The notes: generated from the sequence alone by a model not told the origin. A stretch of 64,000 bases of DNA from Arsenophonus endosymbiont of Aleurodicus floccissimus (GCF_900343025.1 NZ_OUND01000003.1:62001-126000), one strand, 5' to 3'. Counted from the first letter of the stretch, positions 33,268-44,104 are shown. A program made the numbers and translations.

Positions 33268-34274
33268 TTATTCATTAACTGAAAATTCAAGCATAAAGCT
33301 TTCGGCTTTTTCTACCATAGATTTTGTTCCAACAAAGAAAGGTACACGTTGATGTAGTTGTTCTGGGACGATATCTAAAATTCGATTAGTCCCATCACTT
33401 GCTTTACCTCCTGCCTGTTCGGCTAAAAAGGCGATCGGATTGCATTCATATAGCAAGCGTAATTTACCTTTAGGGTGACTTGCCGTACTTGGATAAATAT
33501 AAATCCCACATTTTAGTAAATTTCGATGAAAATCTGCCATCAAAGAGCCAATATAGCGGGTGGTATAAGGGAGAAGCGTTGCGGGATCTTGTTCCTTGCA
33601 ATATTTTATATATTTTTTACCACTAATGGAAATTTACTATAATTTCCTTCATTGATTGAACACATATTGCCTTGTGGTGGAAACATCACTTTTTCGTGAG
33701 ATAGACAGAAGACGCCTAGAGAAGGATCATAGGTAAAGCATGTACACCATAACCGGTTGTGTAAACCAGCATGATTGGAGAATCATAGACAACGTAGCCG
33801 GCAGCGACTTGTTGATGGCCCGGTTGTAAAAAATCTGCTTTAGTAACAGATTCGCCAATTGGTGTAATACGGCGGTAAATAGAGAAAATAGTTCCACCGG
33901 AAACATTTACATCAATATTTGATGAACCGTCCAATGGATCCATTAGCACAACATATTTGGCATTTTCTGCCTGATCACCAGCAAAAATAACGATTTCGTC
34001 TTCTTCTTCGGAGACAATACCAGCAACCTCTCCTCGCGCTTTTAAAGCGGCTTTTAATTTTTGATTAGCGTATAAGGTCAAGTTTCATTTGAACTTCGCC
34101 TTGAACATTAGAGGCACCACTTGCGCCTAAAATATCCACCAAACCGGCTTTATTAATATCGCGGGGAATGATTTTTGCATCTAATTTAATTGCTGATAAT
34201 AATGCAGTAAGTTCACCTGTAGCATGAGGAAAATCATGTTGTTTTTCAACGATAAATTCGTCTAATGTTTTCAT
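33268..34274 (-). pseudogene. fbp: Fructose-1,6-bisphosphatase class I, three frameshifts
   Basis: Key gluconeogenic enzyme. Start ATG at 34274 ([20 protein letters not shown]). Break 1 is at about 34075, between QMKLDL and [15 protein letters not shown]. Break 2 is at about 33735 where a T is missing from [12 protein letters not shown]. Break 3 is at about 33630 in the [12 protein letters not shown] region, with a nearby stop. Between breaks the match to E. coli is close, including the metal site [18 protein letters not shown] (G where E. coli has V next) and [15 protein letters not shown]. If no other FBPase exists, gluconeogenesis to hexose is blocked. Confidence 0.95.
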
Positions 34275-34442
34275 AACCAAGGCTCTGAGTCTAATTTTAT
34301 AGAGATTTTGTAAAGAATAGTGTTCCTTGTGTGCGTGCAGTTTAGCTAAATTAGGTCAAGATTAATAGTTGGATTATTTTTACTGATCAAGAGAACGATT
34401 CATTTCATATTATCGCGCTGATCAGCACGATAACTTTGGCTT

Positions 34443-34913
34443 TTACAACTCTTGTTTAAACAAATTCAAGATGGCTTCATAAAGTTGTTCGGTGGAAAAT
34501 CCCAAGGTTGGGGTAGAAAAAATGGTATCATCGCCGGCGATACTACCTAAAATTCCTTCTGAAGTTCCTAACGAATCTAATAAATGAGTAATGAGCTGTG
34601 CAGCGCCAGGACTAGTACAAATAACCACAATTGATTGATTCTAGCTAACATCTAATACTAAATTTTTTAGCGGGCTAGTTATTGTGGGAACAACCAGTTC
34701 AGCAGGTAGGCAATAAACCATTTCCATTTTAGCATTACGGTTACGCACCGCACCAAACTTTGTCAACATTCTGGAAATTTTTGACTGGTTTATATTTTCA
34801 AAGCCTTGCTCTTGAAGTGCAGTAACAATTTCACTTTGGTAGCTAAATTTTTCTTCCTTGAGTAAAGCTTTAAAAGCTTTCACGAGATCTTCTTGTTTAG
34901 AAGAAACATACAT
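34443..34913 (-). pseudogene. argR: Arginine repressor ArgR split by one in-frame amber codon
   Basis: Represses arginine biosynthesis with arginine as co-repressor, and assists cer/Xer recombination. Start ATG 34913, AAGGTG upstream. With the stop ignored, the gene is 156 codons, exactly the E. coli length. The winged-helix half (to LKNLVLDVS, 90 residues) and the arginine-binding half ([20 protein letters not shown], then [13 protein letters not shown]) are both well conserved and in one frame. The TAG at 34643-34641 replaces the Tyr of E. coli DIDYNDA, in the linker between domains. The only lesion seen. A 90-residue DNA-binding fragment could still be made, without hexamerisation or arginine sensing. 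Confidence 0.88.
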
Positions 34914-34962
34914 AAATCACCTTTTTCAAGACGTTAAGTAGAGCGATATTATGTATAAAGGT

Positions 34963-34980
34963 GATGAATTTTTATGCAAC
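34963..34980. promoter_or_regulatory. ARG box upstream of argR
   Basis: TGAAT-TTTT-ATGCA at 34965-34978 differs by one base from the ArgR operator core TGAAT-N4-ATTCA. It lies 50 bp before argR, overlapping the -35 region of the likely argR promoter on the minus strand (TTGCAT, then TATACA after 16 nt). Consistent with argR autoregulation as in E. coli. A second, tandem box is not convincing. Confidence 0.65.
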
Positions 34981-35336
34981 AAGCAGTTCTAGCCTGTTGC
35001 TATGAAAATAATAAAAATAGTAATAATAAAAATTATTAGTTAGTTATTTGCCTACTTTGTGGAAATTAGCAATAAATTATTGTTTAAAAAATAATGTTAT
35101 TTATAAAAAATGGCAGTCGTGTCTCTACATTATGCTGCTACCTAAGCAATATTAAAAAAGCGCCCCTTATCGTATTAGTCGATAAGAATTTTATTTAAAA
35201 TGAAAGAAAAAATTTACAAGATTTATTTATTAACAAGAATTAATCGTAATTAATAGACTGTGTTATGAATAACGTATGTAATAGGTTTAAAATTTTTAAG
35301 CCATTTCGAAATGTCATCATATAAAGGAGTATCAGC
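34981..35336. other. Divergent argR-mdh intergenic region
   Basis: Very AT-rich with no gene. TAAAGGAG at about 35323 is the mdh ribosome site. A CRP-like TGTGT half-site at about 35259 lacks a matching second half, so I do not call it. Confidence 0.5.
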
Positions 35337-36275
35337 ATGAAATTAGCTATTCTTGGAGCGGCAGGTGGTATCGGCCAAGCACTTGCACTTCTTCTTAAAA
35401 ACCAGCTTCCATCAGGCTCAGAGCTTTCTCTTTATGATATTGCTCCTGTGACCCCTGGTGTTGCTAAAGATTTAAGCCATATTCCAACAGATGTAAAGGT
35501 AATTGGTTTTGCTGGTGAAGATCCGACACCCGCACTTGACGGTGCTGATGTAGTATTAATTTCGGCAGGTGTTGCCAGGAAACCCGGTATGGATCGCTCA
35601 GATTTGTTTAATATCAATGCCGGTATCGTTCGTAATCTGATTGAAAAAGTTGCTCAAAGTTGTCCTAAGGCGTTAATTGGTATTATTACTAATCCGGTTA
35701 ATACTACTGTTCCGATAGCAGCAGAAGTATTAAAAAAGGCCGGCGTGTATGATAGAAACCGATTATTTGGGGTAACAACCTTAGATATTATTCGTTCTAA
35801 TACTTTTATTGCTGAATTAAAAGGTAAAAAACCTCAAGAAATCGAAGTGAAGGTTATTGGCGGTCATTCTGGCGTAACGATCCTAACGTTACTCTCTCAA
35901 ATTGCCAATGTTAGCTTTACCGAGCAGGAAGCTGAGGAGCTAACTAAGCGTATCCAAAATGCAGGCACTGAAGTTGTTGAAGCAAAAGCTGGTGGCGGAT
36001 CAGCGACACTTTCTATGGGCCAAGCTGCTGCACGTTTTGGTTTATCATTAATTGACGCTTTAAATGGTAAAGAAAATATAATCGAGTGTGCATATGTGGA
36101 AAGTGATGGTGAATATGCTCGTTTTTTTGCTCAGCCAATACGTTTAGGCAAAAATGGGATTGAAGAAAGATTACCTATTAATATTATGAATAAATTTGAA
36201 AAAAATAAATTGGAAAATATGTTAGAGACACTCAATAAAGATATTAAATTAGGCGAAGATTTTATTAATAAATAA
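35337..36275 (+). CDS. mdh: Malate dehydrogenase (NAD)
   Basis: TCA-cycle enzyme interconverting malate and oxaloacetate. 312 residues, the E. coli length. NAD-binding loop GAAGGIGQ at 7-14, substrate arginines in [11 protein letters not shown], catalytic His in GGHSGVT. The C-terminal 40 residues are more Lys/Asn-rich than in E. coli, which fits AT drift. Divergent from argR as in E. coli. Confidence 0.97.
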   Translation: MKLAILGAAGGIGQALALLLKNQLPSGSELSLYDIAPVTPGVAKDLSHIPTDVKVIGFAGEDPTPALDGADVVLISAGVARKPGMDRSDLFNINAGIVRNLIEKVAQSCPKALIGIITNPVNTTVPIAAEVLKKAGVYDRNRLFGVTTLDIIRSNTFIAELKGKKPQEIEVKVIGGHSGVTILTLLSQIANVSFTEQEAEELTKRIQNAGTEVVEAKAGGGSATLSMGQAAARFGLSLIDALNGKENIIECAYVESDGEYARFFAQPIRLGKNGIEERLPINIMNKFEKNKLENMLETLNKDIKLGEDFINK

Positions 36276-36298
36276 TATTATTAACTTCATTAAATAAT

Positions 36299-36329
36299 AA
36301 ACAGCAGATATGAGTCTGCGGTTTATTTA
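36299..36329 (+). terminator. Candidate terminator after mdh
   Basis: Imperfect stem AAAC-GCAGA/TCTGC-GTTT (one internal mismatch) followed by TATTTAT, 24 nt after the mdh stop. Confidence 0.55.
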
Positions 36330-36333
36330 TAAT

Positions 36334-36609
36334 TTATTCGTTATTTTTGTTAGTAGGCCGACGAATATTTCGCTCTAATAATTCTCCTGTATTGAAATCG
36401 TAATAACGGCTTGGCCATATTTTAGAAGGATGCAGATTTAAAAAGTTTTCAATTACCCATTCTCTTTTTGGCTAGGGCCGAGATAATGCATTGGTTAGTG
36501 TTGAAGAGCTTAAACCTGCTTGTCTTGATATAGCTGCTAATGTTGTTCCGCGTTTTCTTAGCGCTGCAATAATATCCGCAGGATGCCAATCAGATTTCTG
36601 TGAAATCAT
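36334..36609 (-). pseudogene. sfsB: Ner-like regulator SfsB (Nlp) with one in-frame amber codon
   Basis: Small HTH protein related to phage Mu Ner, linked in E. coli to maltose metabolism. The ATG at 36609 gives 91 codons (E. coli 92). The HTH half is near-identical: DWHPADIIAALRKRGTTLAA and GLSSSTLTNALSRP. The TAG at 36474-36472 stands where E. coli has Trp in RPWPKGE. Past it the frame continues in PKREWVIENFLN, HPSKIWPSRYYDFNTGELLE, to the TAA at 36336-36334. It is the only lesion, so a 45-residue HTH-only product is possible. Confidence 0.85.
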
Positions 36610-37001
36610 TTTTAATCTTTTTTCTATTAAATATATTGCTGTATTAGTGGTATAAATAACAGATAGTTCTGACATGTACTTCGAACTAGAAATTGTTATT
36701 AGAAATAAAATAACATTTTTTCTTTAATAGTTTATTATTTTTTCTTAAAAATCTCTTTTTTGAATTTGATTACAAAAAATAGAGAAATTTTACAGATATT
36801 TTAAGAAATATAGTGAGGCTCTCTTCAATTTATTAGGAGTATAAATAATTAATTCTAGTTATGTTAATGCAGTATAATAGAATGACAAAAATAAAAATCT
36901 TTAATTTATATTAATTTCTTAGAGTTAATATTTATAAAATAATTTGTCTGATATTAATAGAAAAAATTAGTTAATAATGATAGTTAAAAGGAGAACAATA
37001 T
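36610..37001. other. AT-rich divergent spacer
   Basis: 392 bp between the sfsB remnant and the Mu-type pseudogene, very rich in A/T runs. The only clear signal is the strong ribosome site AAAAGGAGAA at about 36986-36995, which serves the next gene. Confidence 0.5.
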
Positions 37002-37565
37002 TTGCAAGAGATAAAAAAAGAAATAACCCTACAATTTTATTCAATGCTTTTTCTATGATTAGAAAATTGGGAGGATTTTAAAAGAAAAAAACAATCTAAA
37101 AGGCCACCATTTTTAACAATTAGATTTGCAGAATTAGGTTATGTATTAATACCAAAAGTGATGCGAGAAAATTATGAAAAAAAATGGGATACCGCGAAAG
37201 AACTCGCTGGATTGGTTGGTTTGCCTTCGTCACCACATGGTATCAACCTAATGGCTCGCAGGGAAGGATGGGAGCAACGTCGAAAACATGGGGTTTAAGG
37301 CAAAGCTGTTGAATATCATTTTAGTAGTCTACCTGAAGATATATTTAATGTATTATCGCTAAATGATAACTCTATTGATTATCGCGGCAAAGGAAAACGG
37401 CAAGATGCTTTTTTAATTTGGGTTGAAGCTTATAAACAATTAACAAAAAAAGAGCGTGAAAAGATTATTAAATTTATTTTATGGGAAGGATTAGAAAAGT
37501 TAATTGGTTATATCAATTGTTATGAAGCGATATTGGTAGAAGAAGATAACTCTGGAACAGGATGA
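37002..37565 (+). pseudogene. Mu-type HTH DNA-binding protein, two nonsense codons
   Basis: A single frame of 188 codons opens at TTG 37002, 8 nt after AAGGAG. It is interrupted by TGA at 37056-37058 (context LFL-stop-LENWED) and TAA at 37296-37298 (context HGV-stop-GKAVEY). Residues from about 54 (MRENYEKKWDTAKELAGLVG, LPSSPHGINLMARREGWEQR, GKAVEYHFSSLP) match the Mu-type DNA-binding domain found in phage Mu MuA and repressor and in many prophage regulators. The C-terminal 75 residues are Lys-rich and unrecognised. It lies beside sfsB, itself Ner-like, so the pair looks like a domesticated remnant of a Mu-type regulatory module. Confidence 0.75.
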
Positions 37566-37576
37566 GCTGTTCCAGA
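37551..37576. terminator. Hairpin between the Mu-type pseudogene and ispB
   Basis: A 10-bp perfect stem (TCTGGAACAG/CTGTTCCAGA) with a 6-nt loop, placed between convergent genes. No clear T-run on either strand; a candidate bidirectional end. Confidence 0.45.
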
Positions 37577-37585
37577 GAAGCTTTA

Positions 37586-38557
37586 TTACGAGGGGCGTTG
37601 AACGGAAATGCAAGCCAAGCTGATTAGAGCATCTTTATAAGATGTATCAGGTAAGATATCGAGAGCTTTAATTGCTTTATCAGCCTCCTCTCTAGCTCGG
37701 CTGCGGGTATATTCAAGAGAGCCACAGCGTTTCATGGTAATTAATATGATACTGAGTAAATGGCGCCCATTACCTTTTTCTATTGAGTTACGAATAAGTG
37801 CAGATTCTTCTGCGGTGCCTTTTTTCATTGCATGAAGTAGAGGTAGTGTTAGTTTTCCTTCATCCAAATCATCGCCAATATTTTTGCCAATAGTGGTACT
37901 ATCCGCGTCATAATCCAGAAGATCATCAATCAGTTGGAAGGCAGTACCAAGATAACGGCCATAATTTCGTAAGGCTTGCTGTTGGATTTCATTGGCACCT
38001 GATACGATCGCTGATGCGTGAGTCGCTGCTTCAAATAGGCGTCCAGTTTTGCTATATATTATTTGCATATAGGTACTTTCGGTGATGTCTGGATTATTAC
38101 AATTGATTAATTGTGAAACCTCACCTTCTGCGATGATATTTGTTGCATCAGACATCAGCTTTAAAACAGGCATAGAATCAAGCTCTGTCATCATTTGAAA
38201 TGATCGGGTATAAATAAAGTCTCCTACTAATACACTGGCAGCATTACCAAAAACAGCATTTGCTGTTTTTTTACCGCGCCGCAAGGTAGACTCATCAACA
38301 ACATCATCATGTAGTAGTGTTGCGGTATGAATAAATTCAACCAATGCCGCTACATTAATGTGTTTTTCTCCTTGATATCCTAAAGCCTTTCCAACCAGGA
38401 TAGCAATCATGGGCCGAATTTTTTTCCCGCCCCCTCTAATGATATAGTAACCCAGCTGATTAATGAGATGGACATCTGAATTTAATTGATTCAAGATTGT
38501 TTTATTAACCGCTTTCATGTCTTTTGCGGTTAGATTGATGATTGATTCTAAATTCAT
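37586..38557 (-). CDS. ispB: Octaprenyl diphosphate synthase
   Basis: Makes the octaprenyl side chain of ubiquinone and menaquinone from farnesyl diphosphate and IPP. 323 residues (E. coli 323). The first Asp-rich motif is LLHDDVVDES and the second is QLIDDLLDYD, with GGGKKIRP near the N-terminus. Divergent from rplU, as in E. coli, where it is essential. Confidence 0.97.
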   Translation of the reverse strand: MNLESIINLTAKDMKAVNKTILNQLNSDVHLINQLGYYIIRGGGKKIRPMIAILVGKALGYQGEKHINVAALVEFIHTATLLHDDVVDESTLRRGKKTANAVFGNAASVLVGDFIYTRSFQMMTELDSMPVLKLMSDATNIIAEGEVSQLINCNNPDITESTYMQIIYSKTGRLFEAATHASAIVSGANEIQQQALRNYGRYLGTAFQLIDDLLDYDADSTTIGKNIGDDLDEGKLTLPLLHAMKKGTAEESALIRNSIEKGNGRHLLSIILITMKRCGSLEYTRSRAREEADKAIKALDILPDTSYKDALISLACISVQRPS

Positions 38558-38720
38558 TTTATAAATTTGGTTTTACCTAAATATAATATTTAGTCAAGAG
38601 ATTTCGTACTGTTAATCTGCCGCTAACGCTAATTGTACTGTAAAATTAATTACAAATGAACGGCTACGGAATAAATACACTTCAGAAAGTAGATTTTTAT
38701 TATTAGATTGAATTCTAGGC

Positions 38721-38749
38721 TTGTCTTCTGATGCTTTTTTGCGTATAAT
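38721..38749 (+). promoter_or_regulatory. Promoter of rplU-rpmA
   Basis: TTGTCT at 38721-38726, exactly 17 nt, then a perfect TATAAT at 38744-38749. About 79 nt before rplU. The clearest sigma-70 promoter in the window. Confidence 0.8.
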
Positions 38750-38827
38750 GCTCGCCCTATTGTGACATATTTATAAAATGCACTCTGAAATCAAATATGC
38801 TAAGGGAGTGTCTTAAGCGGAGTTTAT

Positions 38828-39136
38828 ATGTACGCGGTTTTCCAAAGTGGTGGTAAACAACACCGGGTCAGTAAAGGCCAAACAGTTCGCCTGGAAAAGC
38901 TAGATATTGCGACAGGTGAGACTGTTGAGTTCGATCGAGTATTGATGATCGCCGACGGTGATGATATTAAAATCGGTGCTCCTGTCGTTGGAGGCATCAA
39001 AGTTAAAGCTGAAGTTATTGCGCATGGTCGCGGTGAGAAAATTAAAATTGTTAAATTTCGTCGCCGTAAACATAGCCGTAAACAACAGGGCCACCGTCAG
39101 TGGTTTACTGATGTTAAGATCACTGGTATTGCTTAA
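38828..39136 (+). CDS. rplU: 50S ribosomal protein L21
   Basis: 102 residues (E. coli 103). [20 protein letters not shown] at the start and [20 protein letters not shown] near the end are diagnostic. Followed by rpmA 19 nt later. Confidence 0.98.
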   Translation: MYAVFQSGGKQHRVSKGQTVRLEKLDIATGETVEFDRVLMIADGDDIKIGAPVVGGIKVKAEVIAHGRGEKIKIVKFRRRKHSRKQQGHRQWFTDVKITGIA

Positions 39137-39155
39137 GAATTAAGAGAGCAGATTA

Positions 39156-39413
39156 ATGGCACATAAAAAGGCTGGCGGCTCAACGCGTAACGGTCGCGAT
39201 TCTGAAGCAAGGCGTCTAGGTGTAAAACGTTTTGGTGGTGAATCTGTATTGGCAGGTAGCATTATTATTCGTCAGCGTGGCACTAGATTCCATGCTGGTA
39301 GTAATGTTGGTTGTGGTCGCGATCATACCCTATTTGCATTGGCTGACGGAAAAGTTAAATTTGAAATTAAAGGACCAAAAAATCGTAAATATGTCAGTAT
39401 CAAAGCTGAATAA
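39156..39413 (+). CDS. rpmA: 50S ribosomal protein L27
   Basis: 85 residues, standard. [20 protein letters not shown] start; the flexible N-terminus reaches the peptidyl-transferase centre. [20 protein letters not shown] is conserved. A strong terminator follows; yhbE, next in E. coli, is absent. Confidence 0.98.
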   Translation: MAHKKAGGSTRNGRDSEARRLGVKRFGGESVLAGSIIIRQRGTRFHAGSNVGCGRDHTLFALADGKVKFEIKGPKNRKYVSIKAE

Positions 39414-39441
39414 GTTTTTTTTGATCTTTAAATAGCGTTTA

Positions 39442-39471
39442 AAAAAGCCCTGCAATTTTGCGGGGCTTTTT
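39442..39471 (+). terminator. Rho-independent terminator of rplU-rpmA
   Basis: Stem AAAAGCCC...GGGCTTTT extended by TGCAA/TTGCG, small loop, T-rich 3' arm; 28 nt after the rpmA stop. Confidence 0.92.
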
Positions 39472-39518
39472 ATATTAGCTTATGTGATACCATCTCTGGG
39501 TAAAACTACCATCTAGCG

Positions 39519-40712
<1,194 letters not shown>

Positions 40713-40764
40713 TTAATGCGAATTATTTTTTAGCGGGTATCGAGTAGATACCCTTTTTTTACTA

Positions 40765-42205
40765 TTAGTAATTACGATAAAGATCTTTATAGAGATGGCT
40801 TTCAAAACGGAAAAGCGGAATACGGCGACTATTATATTGCGCTGGTGGAAAGCTATAAGCTGAAATAAACTGCATGAAAGCGATACGCTGACCACTTTGT
40901 GCGGTAATGAAGCCGACGGAGGTTATATACTCCTTGTAAAGCACCGGTTTTAGCTGAGACCTTACCATTCGTTGTCTAAGCCACCACGATAACGTAAAGT
41001 ACCATCATGACCAGCTAATAGTAACATAGCAATGAAGTTTAGTTGGTTATCATGTTTAGTAATATATTGCAAAATAGACATCATAGCCGTTGGTGTAATT
41101 AAATTGTGACGAGATAGTCCTGAACCATCTACTATAATCGTATTAGCTAAGTTAATATTGGCTTTCTGTTTTAAAATCTGGCTGATAGCATCGGAGCCAG
41201 AAGACCAGGTACCTGGGACACCATAATATTCACGGCCTATGGTTCTAAAGATCGCATCAGCTATCATATTATCAGATTTTTTTTAACATTATTGTCAGCA
41301 AATGATGTAACGGTTTAGATTTTGTCGTGGCCAGGATATTTCCTGCTATGGTAGGCAAATGGCGTTGTTTAATGTGCCCGGTAATCGTGATTTTGGCATC
41401 TATCAGGTTAATTTTTATAATAGCTCCTGCATAACTTGCGCCGTTTTGAACGGCAAATGCTAATGGTAGCGGTTCAGCGCGTTGAGTTAAGCAACCCTTT
41501 AATATATAACGGTTTAGTTCTCCTGGTATAACGTCTAATGCGCAATAACGTGCATCAGTTGAACCTTTTGCTAGCGTAATAACTTGACTGAAGATATTAA
41601 TAGGGTAAAAAGAGGCAGTATGGACATGTGCGATATCGCCAGGTTTCTAACCACTATGTAAAGTGGCTGAAAAACAGTTTTTATCGATAATAGCGGCGCT
41701 TGGTGGAGCACTAAAACATTGTGTCACATACATTCCATACCCACCCTGGAGCCTTATCGTGGCCAGCGAAGGCTGATATATCGATGATTAAATCGCCTTC
41801 AACTTGTTCAATACCAAGTTGTTTTAATTCAGCTACCATGTTGCGAATTTGTTGGCGCGTTAAGGTTGGATCGCCAGTGAAGCGTACAACCAAATCACTT
41901 TTTAAACGATGATCGATAATTTTTCCTTCAGTTTCGAAATGGGTGACAAATTGATAATCGCGACCTAATTGAAGTAATGCGGCTAGTGCGGTAATAATTT
42001 TTTGAGTACTTGCAGGTAGTGCCATTTGTTGGCTATGGTAATCAAACAATGGGGTATCACTCCCCACTTTTTGCGCGATAAAAGAGAGATTTGTACCAGC
42101 AGGCAGATAATTAATATAGTTTTCAATTGGTGCTGATAGCGCCTGATTGAATATGAAAAGTAGGTTAAATAACCAATATGATCTTCCAATTTAAAAAAAA
42201 GCCAT
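40765..42205 (-). pseudogene. dacB: D-Ala-D-Ala carboxypeptidase/endopeptidase PBP4, heavily degraded
   Basis: Periplasmic endopeptidase, non-essential in E. coli. Recognisable pieces on the minus strand: QALSAPIENYINYLPAGTNL, then PLFDYHSQQMALPASTQKII with the catalytic SxxK (STQK), ELKQLGIEQVEGDLIIDIS, AIFRTIGREYYGVPGTW, TIIVDGSGLSRHNLITPTAM with the SxN-type motif, and a tail like RRIPLFRFESHLYKDLYRNY. They are spread over all three frames with several stops, including one in the signal-peptide region (T8 run at 42193-42200). Older decay than mutL or argR. Confidence 0.93.
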
Positions 42206-42469
42206 AAGTGCTATATATAAAAGTAGACATAATAGACATACTAAAGTGTAATGCAGAAAAAAGTAAACGGTGACCTAGCATTAAGTGTGCGTTAGAATGG
42301 TTAATTAAATGATAGAATAATAAAGTTGTAAATTAATAGTTAACAAGGTTTGCCCCCTTTTTTGTTTGCCCAGAATGTTGTTTTGTCAGAAGTGCTAATT
42401 TGCTTTAATGACAGAAAAATCAGGAAGATATTTAATTTTTATTTAGGAAAGAATCAGAGGCACTTATTA

Positions 42470-42946
42470 ATGAAACAGATTCCAATGACGGTACGTGGCG
42501 TAGACAAGCTGCGTAAAGAGTTAGAATTTTTAAAGAATATTCGCCGTCCTGAAATTATTGCTGCTATTACAGAAGCACGTGAACATGGTGATTTGAAAGA
42601 AAATGCAGAATATCATGCAGCGCGTGAGCAGCAAGGGTTTTGCGAAGGGCGTATCCAAGAAATTGAGGCTAAATTGTCTCATACGCAAGTTATTGATGTA
42701 ACAAAAATGAAAAATGAGGGTCGTGTAATATTCGGCGCGACAGTTACCGTATTTAATGTAACGACAAATGAAGATCAGATTTATCGTATTGTGGGTGATG
42801 ATGAAGCCGACATCAAAGAAAATCTCATTTCTGTTAATTCGCCAATAGCTCGCGGCCTGATCGGTAAGACTATGGATGATGTGGCAGTTATCAACACCCC
42901 TGGAGGTGAAGTTGAATATGAAATTTTACGAGTGGAATATATTTGA
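42470..42946 (+). CDS. greA: Transcript cleavage factor GreA
   Basis: Rescues backtracked RNA polymerase by stimulating transcript cleavage. From ATG 42470 (AGAGG upstream) it is 158 residues, as in E. coli: [20 protein letters not shown]. The coiled-coil tip with [20 protein letters not shown] carries the catalytic acids. C-terminal FKBP-like domain [11 protein letters not shown] to VEYI. The frame is open further upstream, but that part lacks similarity. Confidence 0.97.
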   Translation: MKQIPMTVRGVDKLRKELEFLKNIRRPEIIAAITEAREHGDLKENAEYHAAREQQGFCEGRIQEIEAKLSHTQVIDVTKMKNEGRVIFGATVTVFNVTTNEDQIYRIVGDDEADIKENLISVNSPIARGLIGKTMDDVAVINTPGGEVEYEILRVEYI

Positions 42947-42993
42947 TTTTCATTTTATCTTAAAGTGTTATGTTCTTGAGTTAATTCAAAAGT

Positions 42994-43017
42994 AAAAGAG
43001 GCCAAAGCGGCCTTTTT
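42994..43017 (+). terminator. Rho-independent terminator after greA
   Basis: AAAAGAGGCC/GGCCTTTTT stem (one G-T pair), AAAGC loop, T5 end. Confidence 0.88.
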
Positions 43018-43059
43018 GACCCTGAAGTGGGATGGCATTTTTGTATAAATGTAGAAAAC

Positions 43060-43340
43060 TTATTTAGGTAAAATGATCTTGCGTGCTTCAGAAGGGCGAT
43101 AGGGTATAAAAATTTTACCAATAATTTGCACATTGATAGCATCGGTTTCTCGAACAATAGCGTTAGCTATCAAATTTTTGCTTTCGCGATCTTGATTTTA
43201 ATAATTTCATGATATGACAAAGATTGTTCGATTTCAGCTAAAATACCTTCAGTTAAACCATTGTTACCTATCATTACAACAGGGTTTAGATGATAAGCAA
43301 GGCTTTTTAGATATTGTATTTGCTTTTTATTAAGAGTCAT
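43060..43340 (-). pseudogene. yhbY: Ribosome-associated RNA-binding protein YhbY, internal deletion with frameshift
   Basis: CRS1-YhbY (CRM) domain protein associated with pre-50S particles. Minus-strand ATG at 43340: MTLNKKQIQYLKSLAYHLNP, VVMIGNNGLTEGILAEIEQS, then EIIKIK. About 10 nt are missing relative to E. coli (KIATEDRET) and the frame breaks. The remainder RESKNLIANAIVRETDAIN, VQIIGKIFIPYRPSEARKII is intact in another frame to the TAA at 43062-43060. Divergent from rlmE, as in E. coli. Confidence 0.88.
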
Positions 43341-43474
43341 TGTTTTTTGCTTTAGTGGGATTGAAAACAGTACATTCTACCGCCACCTTTTAGTTATCAC
43401 CATAAATTCTATAATTTTGGTATATCGAAAATGGCAGAGATCAGTGTTATTTTATAAGTATAGTTGGAAAAACA

Positions 43475-44104
43475 ATGGCTAATAAAAAGTGTTCAGCAAG
43501 CTCTAGTCGTTGGTTGCAGGAACATTTTAGTGATAAATACGTTCTTCAAGCACAAAAAAAAGGGTTTCGCTCGCGTGCATGGTTTAAATTGGATGAGATC
43601 CAGCAGCAGCAGAGTGATAAAATATTTAAACCTGGTATGACCGTTGTTGATTTAGGGGCAGCGCCTGGTGGTTGGTCTCAATATGCAGTAAGCAAAGTTG
43701 GCCAGACGGGGCGGGTTATTGCATGTGATTTATTACTAATGGATCACATCGGATGTGTTGATTTCTTACAAGGAGATTTTCGGGATGAGCAGATATTAAA
43801 GGCATTACTTGAACGAGTTGGTGATAAAAAAGTCCAGGTTGTTATGTCTGATATGGCTCCCAATATGAGTGGGGCACCTGCTGTCGATATTCCTCGATCC
43901 ATGTATCTGGTTGAGCTAGCGTTGGATATGTGTCGCGATGTACTGGCTACTGGGGGAAGTTTTATTGTTAAAGTATCTCAGGGAGAAGGCTTTGATGAAT
44001 ATCTGAGGGAAATTCGCTCTCGATTTTTGAAAGTTAAAATTCGTAAACCAGATGCTTCACGTTCACGTGAAGTGTACATTGTAGCGACAGGACACAAAAT
44101 ATAG
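43475..44104 (+). CDS. rlmE: 23S rRNA (Um2552) 2'-O-methyltransferase RlmE (FtsJ/RrmJ)
   Basis: Heat-shock methyltransferase acting on U2552 in the A-loop, a late step of 50S assembly. 209 residues as in E. coli. SAM-binding [13 protein letters not shown]; the K-D-K-E tetrad is visible as K38 in AWFKLDEI, D in [12 protein letters not shown] in FIVKVSQG and E in SREVYIVA. Forms a unit with ftsH 50 bp downstream. Confidence 0.97.
   Translation: MANKKCSASSSRWLQEHFSDKYVLQAQKKGFRSRAWFKLDEIQQQQSDKIFKPGMTVVDLGAAPGGWSQYAVSKVGQTGRVIACDLLLMDHIGCVDFLQGDFRDEQILKALLERVGDKKVQVVMSDMAPNMSGAPAVDIPRSMYLVELALDMCRDVLATGGSFIVKVSQGEGFDEYLREIRSRFLKVKIRKPDASRSREVYIVATGHKI

Noticed and set aside
35259..35280. CRP or ARG box upstream of mdh (TGTGTTATGAATAACG)
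   Set aside because: One half-site only; the second half has several mismatches to either consensus.
42350..42469. Forty-residue N-terminal extension of GreA
   Set aside because: The family begins at MKQIPMT (42470), which has its own ribosome site; the upstream part is chance.
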